A stretch of 64,000 nucleotides of DNA from Toxonevra muliebris (taxonomy: Eukaryota > Arthropoda > Insecta > Diptera > Pallopteridae). Below, piece after piece: positions 45,501-54,770 of the stretch. The stretch is from assembly GCA_963691655.1 (NCBI GenBank), contig OY829327.1:63376079-63440078 (forward strand), written 5' to 3'. Both the position numbers and the translations under genes were made by a program. Positions within the stretch are counted from its first letter, which is position 1. Each line of letters begins with the position of its first letter. The notes beneath the pieces are model-generated. The model was not told the DNA's origin, did not search any database, and saw only the letters and a program-made list of their open reading frames with translations.

Positions 45501-46355
45501 GGAAGGTAAAGGTAGGCGTACTTCCCCTATTACATATTGTAAGATTGGAACTACTAATAAAATCAAAAAGTGTCTCACCTCTCACGTTATCCTCAGTGCT
45601 TCCCCATAGCGTATGCCTTGCATTGGCGTCACATCCAAGGTGTAGTGGAGTACCCTTTCTGTTTAGACTGGCCGTTAACGACGCAACCTCTCCCGGTGGT
45701 GCGTACCTCTCAGTCGCCATGTATGCCGATGATATTATTAGATCAGGTACGCTAGGCACCTCGATTTGAACGACTGTTAAGTCGCCTGTGCTGTACTGAG
45801 GACAAAGAAAAGCTTTAATTGATTTTTTGACTAATATGCAAGATCTTGGCTTACCAGCACCCTTAGTGTATAATGTTGTGTATTTTTGCAGGTTGAGCCC
45901 CATGATGCCAACTCCTCTGACCCACGGCTCCTGCACGATGCCGATGTCTAAATCTTCCTCACCCAGGTTAGGTTAGGTTGGAGTGGTTGTCGAGAGACAC
46001 ACTTAGGCCTGAACGGCCCATTGTGATACCACATAGTTGGACCTACAGTTTAACGCCGAATCCGAACGGCGGTGTGGCAATTTTTTATCGGCTTGGTGGT
46101 TTTGCCATTACCAACCAATGTGTGTACTTGTACACTATCTTATAATTCTCATACACTTCATATTGATAGTGAATATAAGAAAGTAATGAAAATTAACCAC
46201 CAGACGAAGACGGGAATCGAACCCGAACCTTCCAGATGAAAGTCTAGTGCACTATCCACTAGGCTATCGAGGTCGTCTTCCTCACCCAGGAAGATGGCAA
46301 AATTATCCGAGGCATTCTTTGAATGCTGCAGATTAATTTGCACGACTTTCAACAT
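42520..46355 (-). pseudogene. LINE-2 ORF2: endonuclease-RT-RNase H polyprotein, broken
   Basis: Start MLKVVQINLQHSKNASDNFA (46355). The endonuclease continues past the SINE with QEPWVRGVGIMGLNLQKY and has LGCDANARHTLWGS, LDITLLSG, WRVS and SDHSWI catalytic-type motifs. The RT follows with SYSINSFSPYKSPGMDGI-like text (SPYKSPGMDGI), RPISLTSFLLKTMER, AFLDIEGAFNNV, RGTPQGGVLSPLLW and AYADDVV (about 44115). RNase H has IFTDGSKM, VFQAEVLAI, AIFIDSQAVIKSL and LIWVPGHRNIEGNEKADELA. The end has a HCRSCGN...CECPALARTR knuckle. Lesions are the SINE insertion, frameshifts near 45.05, 44.65 and 43.36 kb, and an in-frame TAA (44143-44145) just before the YADD strand. The RNase H-bearing R1/LOA/I group fits; clade not settled. 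Confidence 0.83.
45968..46275 (-). mobile_element. SINE-1: tRNA-derived SINE with LINE-type tail
   Basis: Flanked by TCTTCCTCACCCAGG at 45953-45967 and 46276-46290 (15-bp target duplication inside the LINE-2 endonuclease). The minus strand starts with a tRNA-like head: box A TAGCCTAGTGG (46256-46266), anticodon-arm-like CTAGACTTTCATCTGG, and box B GGTTCGATTCC (46213-46223). The body follows, then a core with GGATTCGGCGTTAAACTGTA and GGTCC (about 46118-46039), then a tail GTGGTATCACAATGGGCC to CCACTCCAACCTAACCTAA matching LINE-3. 308 bp. It depends on Pol III and a LINE in trans, by analogy with known SINEs. Confidence 0.88.
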
Positions 46356-46800
46356 TGGTAAATGGTTGTTTAGGTGTGCTAGACGCTTCCTCCTGAAGCG
46401 TTAGGTCGTCCAGCAGCTTATTGGCATCCTCCAACTCGCATGCATCATCATCGTTTTTGGATGGCCGGAAAATTTTAAGTTTGGCGTACTTAACGCCAAA
46501 CCGCATCTTGTTGTCCATTGTGGTCAAGAGCTTTGCAGATTCCTCATTTATGGAGAGGAGAAAAGACATACTGCTCTTCTGTAGACCCTCGTCCTTAATG
46601 GCTGCCCAGTCTTGCATCGGCACGGTCGGGTTCTGCCGCTGCAGAAGCTGAAACATTTTTCCCTGCTCCAGCTTCATTACGGGTAGCCAAATGCGGGCTC
46701 TCGGCCGCTTAGGAATTTCCCGGGCTGGGATGAGCCTTAAGCCTTCCCATGCATCGCTAATGCTAGCAATGCACTTGCCAGAAAATCCCTAGACGACCGA
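46333..46800 (-). pseudogene. LINE-2 ORF1 (DUF4780-like) C-terminal region
   Basis: The minus strand reads LKCDDRSSRDFLA and, after a frameshift, KCIASISDAWEGLRLIPARE, IPKRPRARIWLPVMKLEQGK, then LLQRQNPTVPMQDWAAIKDE. It ends SFLLSINEESAKLL, FGVKYAKLKIFR and an acidic tail. The W.GL.L..(R/K)..P.RPR.R...P pattern followed by L..QNP..P..DW is, from memory, that of DUF4780-type proteins encoded beside insect LINEs. Its stop overlaps the ORF2 start by about 20 bp. The upstream half of ORF1 is not recognisable. A nucleic-acid-binding chaperone role is expected for ORF1, not shown here. Confidence 0.6.
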
Positions 46801-46960
46801 TCGTCGCATTTAAGCACCCTTCAGCCGCGAAGAGCCTTAGAAGAGTCGAAGCCTGGTGGAGAAGCCTCTAGATTGGAGAGAAGGTGTTCCATCACCATCT
46901 CTTGACAGCTTGGCGACTTTGGTGTCACGTGAAGCGAGAATAGCTTCGTCCTGAGACCGA

Positions 46961-47179
46961 TTCCGCTTCGTCGCCTTGCTTGTTGACACCAGTTATCTGA
47001 TGTGTACTAGTTACCAGTCGTCACCACGTGGAGGTGATAGACCAGACTTCCATCAGAAACTCAATTACGGCACGTACCTAAGTACATGTTAGTCCCCTTG
47101 AGTGACTGATGGCGCTAGCGGCCCATAAAGTAAACTTCCGCGGCAAATTTTCGTTTGTTTTATTAAAATATGTTTTGCG
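46961..47179. other. Junction between LINE-2 5' side and mariner relic
   Basis: GC-richer sequence without a recognised motif; it may include the LINE-2 5' UTR. Confidence 0.3.
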
Positions 47180-47730
47180 ATTTTAAAGGGTTTTCCATTA
47201 GGGACATAACAATTTTATCTATTAATAAATCACATAATTTTTTGAGATATTGAGTTCAAATTTATTGTGGGTGTTGTGCAAACATTACATTTTATGAATG
47301 AAATTCGATTTCGGTCATATGACCACCACGAGCCCATTTACAGCGATCGATTCTTTGGACCCAGTTTTTTACCACTCTCGCACACATTTCGACCGAAAAG
47401 TTGGCAATTTCGCGTTTGATATTGTCTTTGATCTCGTCTTAAGTTGCTGGGTTGTTGGCATAGACCAGTGATATCACTCCATAAAAAGAAATCCAATGGC
47501 GTTAGATCGCATGAACGAGGCGGCCATTCCACCGGACCATTTCTCGAGATAACACGTTTACCGAATTTGCCTTTTAATAAATCGATTGTGACGCGTGCTG
47601 TGTGGCTAGTGGAACCGTCTTGTTGAAACCACATATCGTTGATGTCAAGTTCCGCCTTCAAATCACCCCCCTTCTCATAAAATGTGTTTATTGTGATCCA
47701 CTTTGTCATATTCTTTCCAACAGGCACTCA
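47180..47730 (-). pseudogene. Tc1/mariner-type transposase C-terminal relic
   Basis: The minus strand reads FYEKGGDLKAELDINDMWFQ, QDGSTSHTARVTIDLLKGKF, then RVISRNGPVEWPPRSCDLTP and LDFFLW. After a frameshift near 47.45 kb it reads NWVQRIDRC and a GGHMTEIEF-like end. The QDG..SHTAR aspartate and the WPPRSCDLTPLD(F/Y)FLW block define the second half of a DDE domain common in insect mariner-like elements. The N-terminal HTH region and first catalytic aspartate are missing upstream (cut at about 47.73 kb). The 3' terminus is probably near GGGTTTTCCATTAGGGAC (47200). It sits in the region 5' of the myosin exon, opposite strand. Confidence 0.72.
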
Positions 47731-47798
47731 TCACCTTTTATATATGAATATTAATCTTAAACATTCAACAATTATATATTTTTATTCTTCTTTTGCAG

Positions 47799-47913
47799 GA
47801 AAATGGATTCTCCTAAAATAAATGGCGTGTCGGATATGACAGCCATTCCAGAAATTGATGAAATCCAAATAAACAATAATCTCAAACTTCGATATGAGCA
47901 TGACATAATATAT
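47799..47913 (+). CDS. Unconventional myosin, exon with start codon
   Basis: A pyrimidine-rich acceptor TTCTTTTGCAG precedes GAAA-ATG. The exon encodes MDSPKINGVSDMTAIPEIDE, IQINNNLKLRYEHDIIY, and ends at a GTATCC donor in phase 0. The GV.DM..(L/I)PE(I/L)(D/N)E..I..NL..RYE.(D/N).IY pattern is the beginning of the myosin head, which should continue TYVGDIL.AVNPF in the next exon. That exon was not found. The partner exon at 60210-60317 is on the same strand and in compatible phase. The very short N-terminal extension and the GV.DM signature resemble classes such as VII, X, XV or XXII. Class and symbol left open; role expected as actin-based motor. Confidence 0.7.
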
Positions 47914-48864
47914 GTATCCTTTTCAATCTTCTATTTTGCATTTTCTGTTAGATCAATTATTGTATGTAATATAAACTGGGATAAATCGTAGATTTAGCAC
48001 ACACACTGGCAAGGCGGCATATGTATACAGTGGTTGAACTTCAAACATATGTGGTTTTCTCAATATTGAATTTTAAAAACTTTACCGGTAAAAAACCAAA
48101 GTTCTGGAAAAAAAAAACGTTTTCCAGGTTATTTTCTTTTAATAGTAATTTTTGAATTATTTTATTTTCTTTTAATAGTAATTTTTGAATTTTCGCATGT
48201 TTTGCCAAAATAGTTTTAGGCAATATTTTCGACAACTATACTTAAAGGAACATAACAATATCCTTATTTGGACGAACATTTATAAAGGGAATTTGCTTTC
48301 TCTTAATTAAACAAATAAAATTCTTTCATTCAAGTTTTTACTATTAAATGTATTTTGAATGCATCCATCCGTAGCTCAATTGATTGCAATCCTGACGGAA
48401 CACAAGACAATAGGGGATAAAATGGCAGATTCCGTATCCCATACAACCACAACACGCACTGCAGGAGTTGCAAGAACTTGGAAGAGAAGGAGACTCATCA
48501 TTTTCTCTGTCATTGCTAAGCCCTTGCCAAAACCCTTACCAAAAATAATTGAATTAATTAATTTGTATAAACCAATGCTTCAATTGTTTGTTTTTAACCA
48601 TATCACTATTTTTTAGGAGAATAATTTTCTTCATTTTATATCGGGTATTTCCTTAATTCTGTGCATAGACTTACACTGGCTCGATATTAATTGCTGTAAA
48701 TCCCTATAAGGAACTTAAAGTTTTTAATAAGGTAAATGTTTGTATTTTTTGTTTTTTTTTTTTTTGTATTTTGTAAGCATATTAAACTTAAGAAATATAA
48801 CAAAATTACCATTAGTAAAACTTATAGAACTAGTTTAGATGGTTAATAAGAGCTACGTTTTATT
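47914..48864. other. Start of the large myosin intron; nothing else recognised
   Basis: AT-rich intronic sequence. The plus-strand frame 48359-48616 has a non-random-looking N-terminal half (SVSHTTTTRTAGVARTWKRR) but no recognised family. Confidence 0.4.
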
Positions 48865-48893
48865 CGCCAGTTGCTTGTAGTTATGTATAACTA

Positions 48894-49828
48894 CACCCAG
48901 AGAAATACTTACCTCGTTTGAAGAAAAACGGCTATCAAATTGAGGAAAAATGAGAATGATTTGGCGCCATAGAACCGGTTTCCTCATTTAGATATACAAA
49001 ATTTCTTTGAATTGAGGAAATATTTTTTCTTTATTTTAGAGAAAAATTTCTATGAAAGAAGGAAGTTTTCTATAAATTAAAGAAATATGTCTTCAATTTG
49101 AAAAAATTGTGTTTTTCAAATGAATAATATTTTATTTCATTGTGAGAAATTGTATATAATTCAGGTACAATTTTCCTCAGTTTGAGGAATAATTTTTCAT
49201 AAATTGAAGTCAAGTCAAAAAAAATCCTCAATTTATGGAGTATTTTCTACAATTTTGTTTTAATTAAAAGGCATAGAAATCATTTTTTTTTATTTGTATT
49301 CATTTATTATTTTATTTTTAATAAGTATTAAGGTTTACATTCATACACTACAGGAGTCGTCGCCTTGAAATGATCAAAAGTTCCTTATGGCCATCAAAAA
49401 ATTATAAATTGAAGTTTAGTGAAATTTATATCTTTTCAATATATTTTATTTTTTTTTTTCACAAAATATATCAACAGCCACAAACACAACCGCTTCGCTT
49501 GAAATAGAGACGCCAACTAAAACATTCAAAAGAAAAACAAAGCGTACGCGATTGACTGCTAAGGCCAAAAGAGTAAAGCTAGTTTTTGTGTATACTAAAA
49601 TTTTGTATGGAGAACATTTTTGGTATATTGGTCTCTTTCTTACATTTTCTATACAACTAAATTTGTAAAAATGAAGACATAACTTACTTCAAATTGAACA
49701 CCATGGTTGCATAAAAGGAGCACATTTTTCTTCATTTTGAGGAAAATTTACTTAAACGAGAGAAATTTTCGTGGATTCAAATTGAGAAAACTTTTTCTTT
49801 GTTTTAGAAATGGGTATTTTTCTGGGTG
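48894..49828. mobile_element. Element E, copy E1
   Basis: Ends CACCCAGAGAAATACTTACC and GTATTTTTCTGGGTG (inverted), flanked by TA at 48892-48893 and 49829-49830. It contains a degraded coding-like stretch shared with E2 (SRRLEMIKSSLWPSKNYKLK and TTASLEIETPTKTFKRKTKR), suggesting descent from a protein-coding transposon. 935 bp. Confidence 0.75.
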
Positions 49829-49923
49829 TAACAGCGATAGTTGTATGGGAAAAAAACAACAAAGCGGCAGAGATAACACGTATAATTATAGCTGTTATGT
49901 ATACTTAACAAGTTGTTTAACTA

Positions 49924-51715
49924 CACCCAGAGAAATACTTACCTCGTTTGAAGAAAAACGGTTATCAAATTGAGGAAAAATGGGAATGATTTGGCGCCAT
50001 AGAAACGGTTTCCTCATTTAGATATACAAAATTTGTTTGAATTGAGGAAATATTTTTTCATTATTTTAGAGAAAAATTTCTTTGAAAGAAGGAAGTTTTC
50101 CATAAATTAAAGAAATATGTCTTCAATTTGTAGAAATTGCGTTTTTCAAATGAATAATATTTTATTTCAGTATGAGAAATTGTATATAATTTATGTAAAA
50201 TTTTCCTCAGTTTGAGGAATAATTTTCCATAAATTGAAGTCAATTTACTACCTTTTTACAAAAAAAAAAGAATCCTCAATTCATGGAATATTTTCTACAA
50301 TGTAGTTTTAATTAAAAGGCATAGAAATCATGTTTTTTTTACTTGTATTCATTTATTATTTTATTTTTAATAAGTATTAAGGTTTACATTCATTCGTATT
50401 TTTACATACACTACAGACGTCGTTACCTTGAAATGATCAAAAGATCCATATGGCCACCAAAAAATTTTAAATTGAAGTTTATTGAAATTTATTTCTTTCG
50501 AATATATTTTGTTTTTTTTCACAATATATATAAATTTTTTTCACAAATTATATCAACAGCCACAAACACAACCACTTCGCTTGAAATAGATACGCCGACT
50601 AAAAAATTCAAAAGAAAAGCAAAGCGCGATTGCCTGCTAAGGCCAAAAGAGTAAAGCTAGTTTTTTGTGTATACCAAAATTTTGTATGGAGAACATTTTT
50701 AGTATATTCGTCTCTTTCTTATACTTTCTATGCACAAAGAATATGTAAGTTTAATGATGCCACCTTATGGTTTTTTGATACTTTTGTTTCGTAGTCAAAT
50801 GGTGCTTGAATTTTTATATGCTGATGCGACTAAATTTTGGAAGAAACAGGTTTATGGAAACGTCCATTGTTCTATGCACATTTGTGTTAACAATAGACAA
50901 AGTAATTCGTAAAAGCTATCGAGTTCAAATTTTATGCAGCGACGCGTTGTAAAGACTAAGTTTTAGAAGATGCGCCCATTACCACACCCATATTTTCTTG
51001 TATTTTACTTACTTTTTATCTTACTTTCCTTTAGTTTTATTTTTAACAATTTCATTGAAATTTTGGATTTTATTGCAATTGGTGGGCAGCACCGCAACTA
51101 AATTTCCAAAAATTAAGAAATAACCATGGTAGAAGTATTTAAAGGTAGATGCATTTTTTCAAAAAGTAGCCATTTTAATTTTTTGACAAGTAAGAGGAAC
51201 ATTTTAGATATGCATTTTTTTAAATGGGTAAAAAAGAGAGAGTTAGTAGTAGATTTTTCTTTTATTACTTAGTATCAAATTATAAATTTTATTTATAATA
51301 AAAAAAAGTATAAATAATGTTATTTAAATTTGTTTTCTTTATTCGCAAATACCTTGAATATGTTAAGTGTTAAAAAATAATATAAAAAGCAGCAACTAAT
51401 TCTCCCTATGCTCATGTAATACTGTGCAAATTATTTTCTTATAAATTCTCACGTATAATTTTAAGTATGAAAATACAACTCTGTTGCAAAAAGAAGATTT
51501 GTATCAAAACAAATGTTTTCCCAATTGTCAAAGCTCTCTTACTTGTCAAAATGTATCTACTGTATCTAACTTACTTCAAATTGAACACCATGGTTGCATG
51601 TAAGGAACATATTTTTCTTCATTTTGAGGAAAATTTTCATAAACGAGAGAAATTTTCGTAGATTCAAATTGAGAACACTTTTTCTTTGTTTTAGAGATGG
51701 GTATTTTTCTGGGTG
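49924..51715. mobile_element. Element E, copy E2, with C4 nested
   Basis: Same ends as E1, flanked by TA (49922-49923 and 51716-51717). F1 shows the empty site GATGTAGTTAAAC at 2570-2582. Extra length relative to E1 comes from C4 and from unassigned sequence at about 50740-51120. The shared coding-like piece reads RRRYLEMIKRSIWPPKNFKL and TTTSLEIDTPTKKFKRKAKR. Confidence 0.75.
51125..51562. mobile_element. MITE family C, copy C4 (empty-site reference copy)
   Basis: Left CCATGGTAGAAGTATTTAAA then GGTAGATGCATTTTTTC; right end (in complement) GTAGATACATTTTGACAAGT. It is uninterrupted at CTCTTACTTGTC (TTA at 51539-51541), the site filled by A2 in C2 and by D1 in C3. Non-coding, about 420-440 bp. 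Confidence 0.7.
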
Positions 51716-52652
51716 TACATCAAATTCTATTGTGAACCGCTAATAGCGAAACAAGAAGCATGAAAGTTTGGCAAAAACAGAAAAGGAAAATATTTGAATT
51801 GTCCGGCTGTGAAAATAAGTTAAAATCATCGTTAAATCGTTAAATATTTTTCAGCTCTAGCTGCTGAGCAGTTTCAACGAAAAAGAGACTTAACAACTTG
51901 ATCGTTTTATTCGCACGTGTTAAACTGACTGTGCGAATAAAACACAGCTAATATTTGCGAATTAGATAAATAATTAATTTTAATATACAGTACACCGAAG
52001 CTGGACCCAACCCTCGTTGAGTGCAACTCCTCTTTTATTTCACCACCACTATTATTTAGAGTGTTGAAGCAGTAATCGCAACTTAAAAAAAAAAACGTAC
52101 TCAATTATTTTTAATTTTCTATTAGACCAATTTATGTATTGTTAACGAGATTATAATGACAGGCTTTTTGGTCGAAATTTTCATACGCAAATAATTAACT
52201 ATTTCATACTTTTTCCCAACGTTTCGGCGCAAATTTTAGGCCTTTTTCAGGGGATTTTTATTTATTTATCTGTTTTTTGAGAAAATTTACATATTTTTAA
52301 AAAACTAATTATTACAAAGATATCATAACATTTTAACACTTACAGTAAATACTATTTGCAAAACATTCAGTCAAGTAATTAAATTAAATAAAATATAGTC
52401 CTTAATTAACAAAAGACAAAAAAACACGAAAAAAACTTTACAAAATACGTAACATTTTTTAACGCCGAATATTATGGATTGCCACACTGTAGCTGCAGCT
52501 TATATTGTCTTTGTCTTCTTTGGTGTTCATCGTTTTTCTTAGTTTTTTTCTGTATATGTAGGCTCTCTAGTGTGTATCTTGTGCTCTCTCTTTTTTCCCT
52601 GTCCAGTATTTGTACTTGTTTAAATAAATAAAAAATATTATGGCACAATGAG

Positions 52653-53845
52653 ACGATATAAAAAATATCACAAGTATACCCAAAACGCAATTTTTAAAAA
52701 TACTTGACTTCTGTTTAAAGGACAATAACTATTTCGTATTTGAAAATAAAATATACAACCAAACGTATGGCATGCCAATGAGCAACCTACTATCGCCAAC
52801 AATCGCTGACATAGTTCTTGACAACTTACTAGACCACGCAATAAAAGAATTGAACAAAAAAGGAATAAAAATAAAGTTCATAGTCAAATACGTAGACGAC
52901 ATAATGGCAATAATTAATGGAAAAGATAAAGATGACACCATAAAAGAATTTAATAACTATCATAAAAAACTACAGTTCAAAATGGAAATTGAAAAAGACA
53001 GCAAAATATCATATCTTGACACAAAATTATAAAGACGAAATAAAAATATAGCTTTGAACTGGTACATGAAACCCACAGCATCAGGACGAATAATAAACTA
53101 TTTTTCAACACAACCAATCACACAAAAAATCAACACAGCAGACAATTTAATAGCAAAGGTACTATCTTTAAGCGATAAACAATTTCACAAGGACAACATA
53201 AACAAAATTAAAACAATACTCAAAATTAATGACTACCCACTACAAATAGTAAATATGTTGATAAGAAATAACGTATTTAAACTTAACACAAAAATCCCCC
53301 AAATAATTGACAAATCAATTACATCTGGCAGCACAAAAAAATATTTTGGAGTTCCATAGATACCAACACTAACGGAAAGCAAAATACTGCACTCAATAAT
53401 AAAACAACAACAAACCACAACATTCGCTCACAGACCCAATCACACGCTCAGTACAATTTTTACGAACACTAAAACTCCAACAACAAAAGAGCAACAATGC
53501 AATGTTGTTTACGAGATCGGCTGTAATGGGAATGAGAGCGAGAAATGTAATCTTGTATACATAGGCACAACAAAAAGACTATTGGGAACCAGAATAGCGG
53601 AACATCAGGCAGACATAAAGAGGGAAAAAACAACAACAGCACTAGCACAACATATGTTAGAAAAACACCACACTGCAAATTTTAAACAAGTACAAATACT
53701 GGACAGGGAAAAAAGAGAGAGCACAAGATACACACTAGAGAGCCTACATATACAGAAAAAACTAAGAAAAACGATGAACACCAAAGAAGACAAAGACAAT
53801 ATAAGCTGCAGCTACAGTGTGGCAATCCATAATATTCGGCGTTAA
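52653..53845 (+). pseudogene. Penelope-like pol: RT plus GIY-YIG endonuclease, 5'-truncated
   Basis: A single frame with two in-frame TAA/TAG stops (53030-53032 and 53357-53359) covers the C-terminal two thirds of pol. RT motifs are DFCLKDNNYFVFENKIYNQT, YGMPMSNLLSPTIADIVLDN and the catalytic KYVDDIMAI, followed by the thumb SKISYLDTKL...LNWYMKPTASGRIINYFSTQ. The C-terminal nuclease has CNVVYEIGC and LVYIGTTKRLLGTRIAEHQA, the GIY-YIG core with arginine and EH. The end reads LESLHIQKKLRKTMN and stops near 53845. RT fingers and the upstream region are absent. The nuclease normally nicks target DNA for reverse transcription. Confidence 0.87.
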
Positions 53846-54047
53846 AAAATGTTACGTATTTTGTAAAGTTTTTTTCGTGTTTTTTTGTCTTTTGTTAATT
53901 AAGGACTATATTTTATTTAATTTAATTACTTGACTGAATGTTTTACAAATAGTATTTACTGTAAGTGTTAAAATGTTATGATATCTTTGTAATAATTATA
54001 GTTTTTTAAAAATATGTAAATTTTCTCAAAAAACAGGTAAATAAATA

Positions 54048-54088
54048 AAAATCCCCTGAAGGCCTAAAATTTGCGCCGAAACGTTGGC
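54048..54088 (+). ncRNA. Hammerhead-like core remnant in Penelope-like element
   Basis: CCCCTGAAGGCC, a short loop TAAAATTTG, CGCC, then GAAACGTTGG. This fits the order CUGA.GA, stem II, GAAA, stem III of a hammerhead ribozyme, a motif known in Penelope-like elements. The last core A of CUGANGA is altered here. The left arm (minus, 52215-52258) has CCCCTGAAAAAGGCC at the same place. Probably a degraded, inactive ribozyme. Confidence 0.4.
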
Positions 54089-54309
54089 AAAAAAGTATGA
54101 AATAGTTAACTATTTGCGTATGAAAATTTCGACCAAAAAGCCTGTCATTATAATCTCGTACTCAATTATTGCCGCTTGCATTTTTAAGCTTTTTATCAGT
54201 TGGATTTGATTCCTTCTTTGCTTTTAAATCGCTTCTGTGAACATATATATTTAAAATGTGCGTGCAAATTCATTTCGTGTGGATTCAGTATAATCGAATT
54301 TATTTCACG

Positions 54310-54765
54310 ACCGGTTACTTCCTGTGTACTGCATAAAAATGCTAGCGGTTAGAAAATTTTTTAAATTAAATGAATATCTCCAAATGAAGAACGCTTCGCA
54401 CAAGTATTTCCTGAAGCAAAGAAAACGAAAATCAAAGGCGCTGATTTCAACGCGCGCAACAGCTGCTTTTCAAATTTTAAAAATTTGTCAAACCTTTTTT
54501 GGAAAAGTTTCAATATAAAGCCAATGAGCACGGTTAAACATTCGACTAAACGCTGATAAGTCCGGCTTATTCTATAAAATTATACCAGATAAAACGCTTG
54601 TCAGCTTCAATGAATATAATGCTCCTGGTACCAAAATAAGCAAGGAGCGTATAAATTTTCTCGCATGTACATGTACATGCAAGTTAAAGCCTGTTATTGA
54701 TAAAGTATTAAATACCAGAGCATTCAAAGAGTTTGAAGACAAACACGTCATTTATGCCATCAATA
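54310..54765 (+). pseudogene. pogo/Tigger-type (DDE_1) transposase fragment
   Basis: The plus strand around 54545-54640 reads NADKSGLFYKIIPDKTLVSF, then NEYNAPGTKISKERINFLAC, then KLKPVIDKVLNTRAFKEF. This matches the NADE(T/S)GLF.(R/K)..P.KTL....E....G.K.SKERIT.LL...(A/N)..G..KL.PL.IGK...PR.FK block of DDE_1 transposases; the NAD aspartate is the first catalytic residue. The preceding frame 54324-54518 may be its HTH side. It is cut at about 54770, where LINE sequence begins. Confidence 0.7.
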
Positions 54766-54770
54766 GGACA

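Larger units (their letters stand above)
42487..46960 (-). mobile_element. LINE-2: near full-length non-LTR retrotransposon, degraded
   Basis: On the minus strand an ORF1-like protein (about 46800-46333) overlaps ORF2 (46355-42520), then a 3' tail TTAACCAACCAACCAACCAA ends at about 42487. ORF2 carries, in order, an AP-like endonuclease, reverse transcriptase, RNase H and a CCHC-type knuckle. A SINE splits the endonuclease. The 5' end is uncertain (last recognisable coding about 46800; the boundary may lie between 46.9 and 47.1 kb). Several frameshifts and an internal TAA make it inactive. Sister fragments are at 0.8-1.35 kb. Confidence 0.82.
48865..51950 (-). mobile_element. Element F, copy F2, carrying E1 and E2
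   Basis: Reverse-orientation counterpart of F1. Ends are AGCTACGTTTTATTCGCC (48871) and GCGAATAAAACACAGC (51934-51949), which are inverted matches. Between them, 49838-49921 and 51718-51930 match F1 in complement. Removing E1 and E2 with one TA each restores F order. The TIR start GGCTGTGTTTTATTC is similar to that of MITE D. Confidence 0.65.
52110..54157 (+). mobile_element. Penelope-like element with inverted arms
   Basis: Flanked by GTACTCAATTATT at 52097-52109 and 54158-54170 (13-bp duplication). After about 36 bp of unique leader, a left arm (52146-52621) is the reverse complement of the right, 3'-terminal part (53684-54158). Between them the plus strand encodes RT and a GIY-YIG nuclease. 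An inverted, 5'-truncated partner copy and an extra short leader are known features of Penelope-like insertions. The element is inactive because the pol frame has stops. Confidence 0.85.
52146..54158. repeat. 0.48-kb inverted arms of the Penelope-like element
   Basis: Arms 52146-52621 and 53684-54158. They match closely but not perfectly: a 3-bp difference lies at the CCCCTGA.. site, and small indels change the frame of the pol C-terminus in the left arm. The arms have therefore diverged since insertion. Confidence 0.85.
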
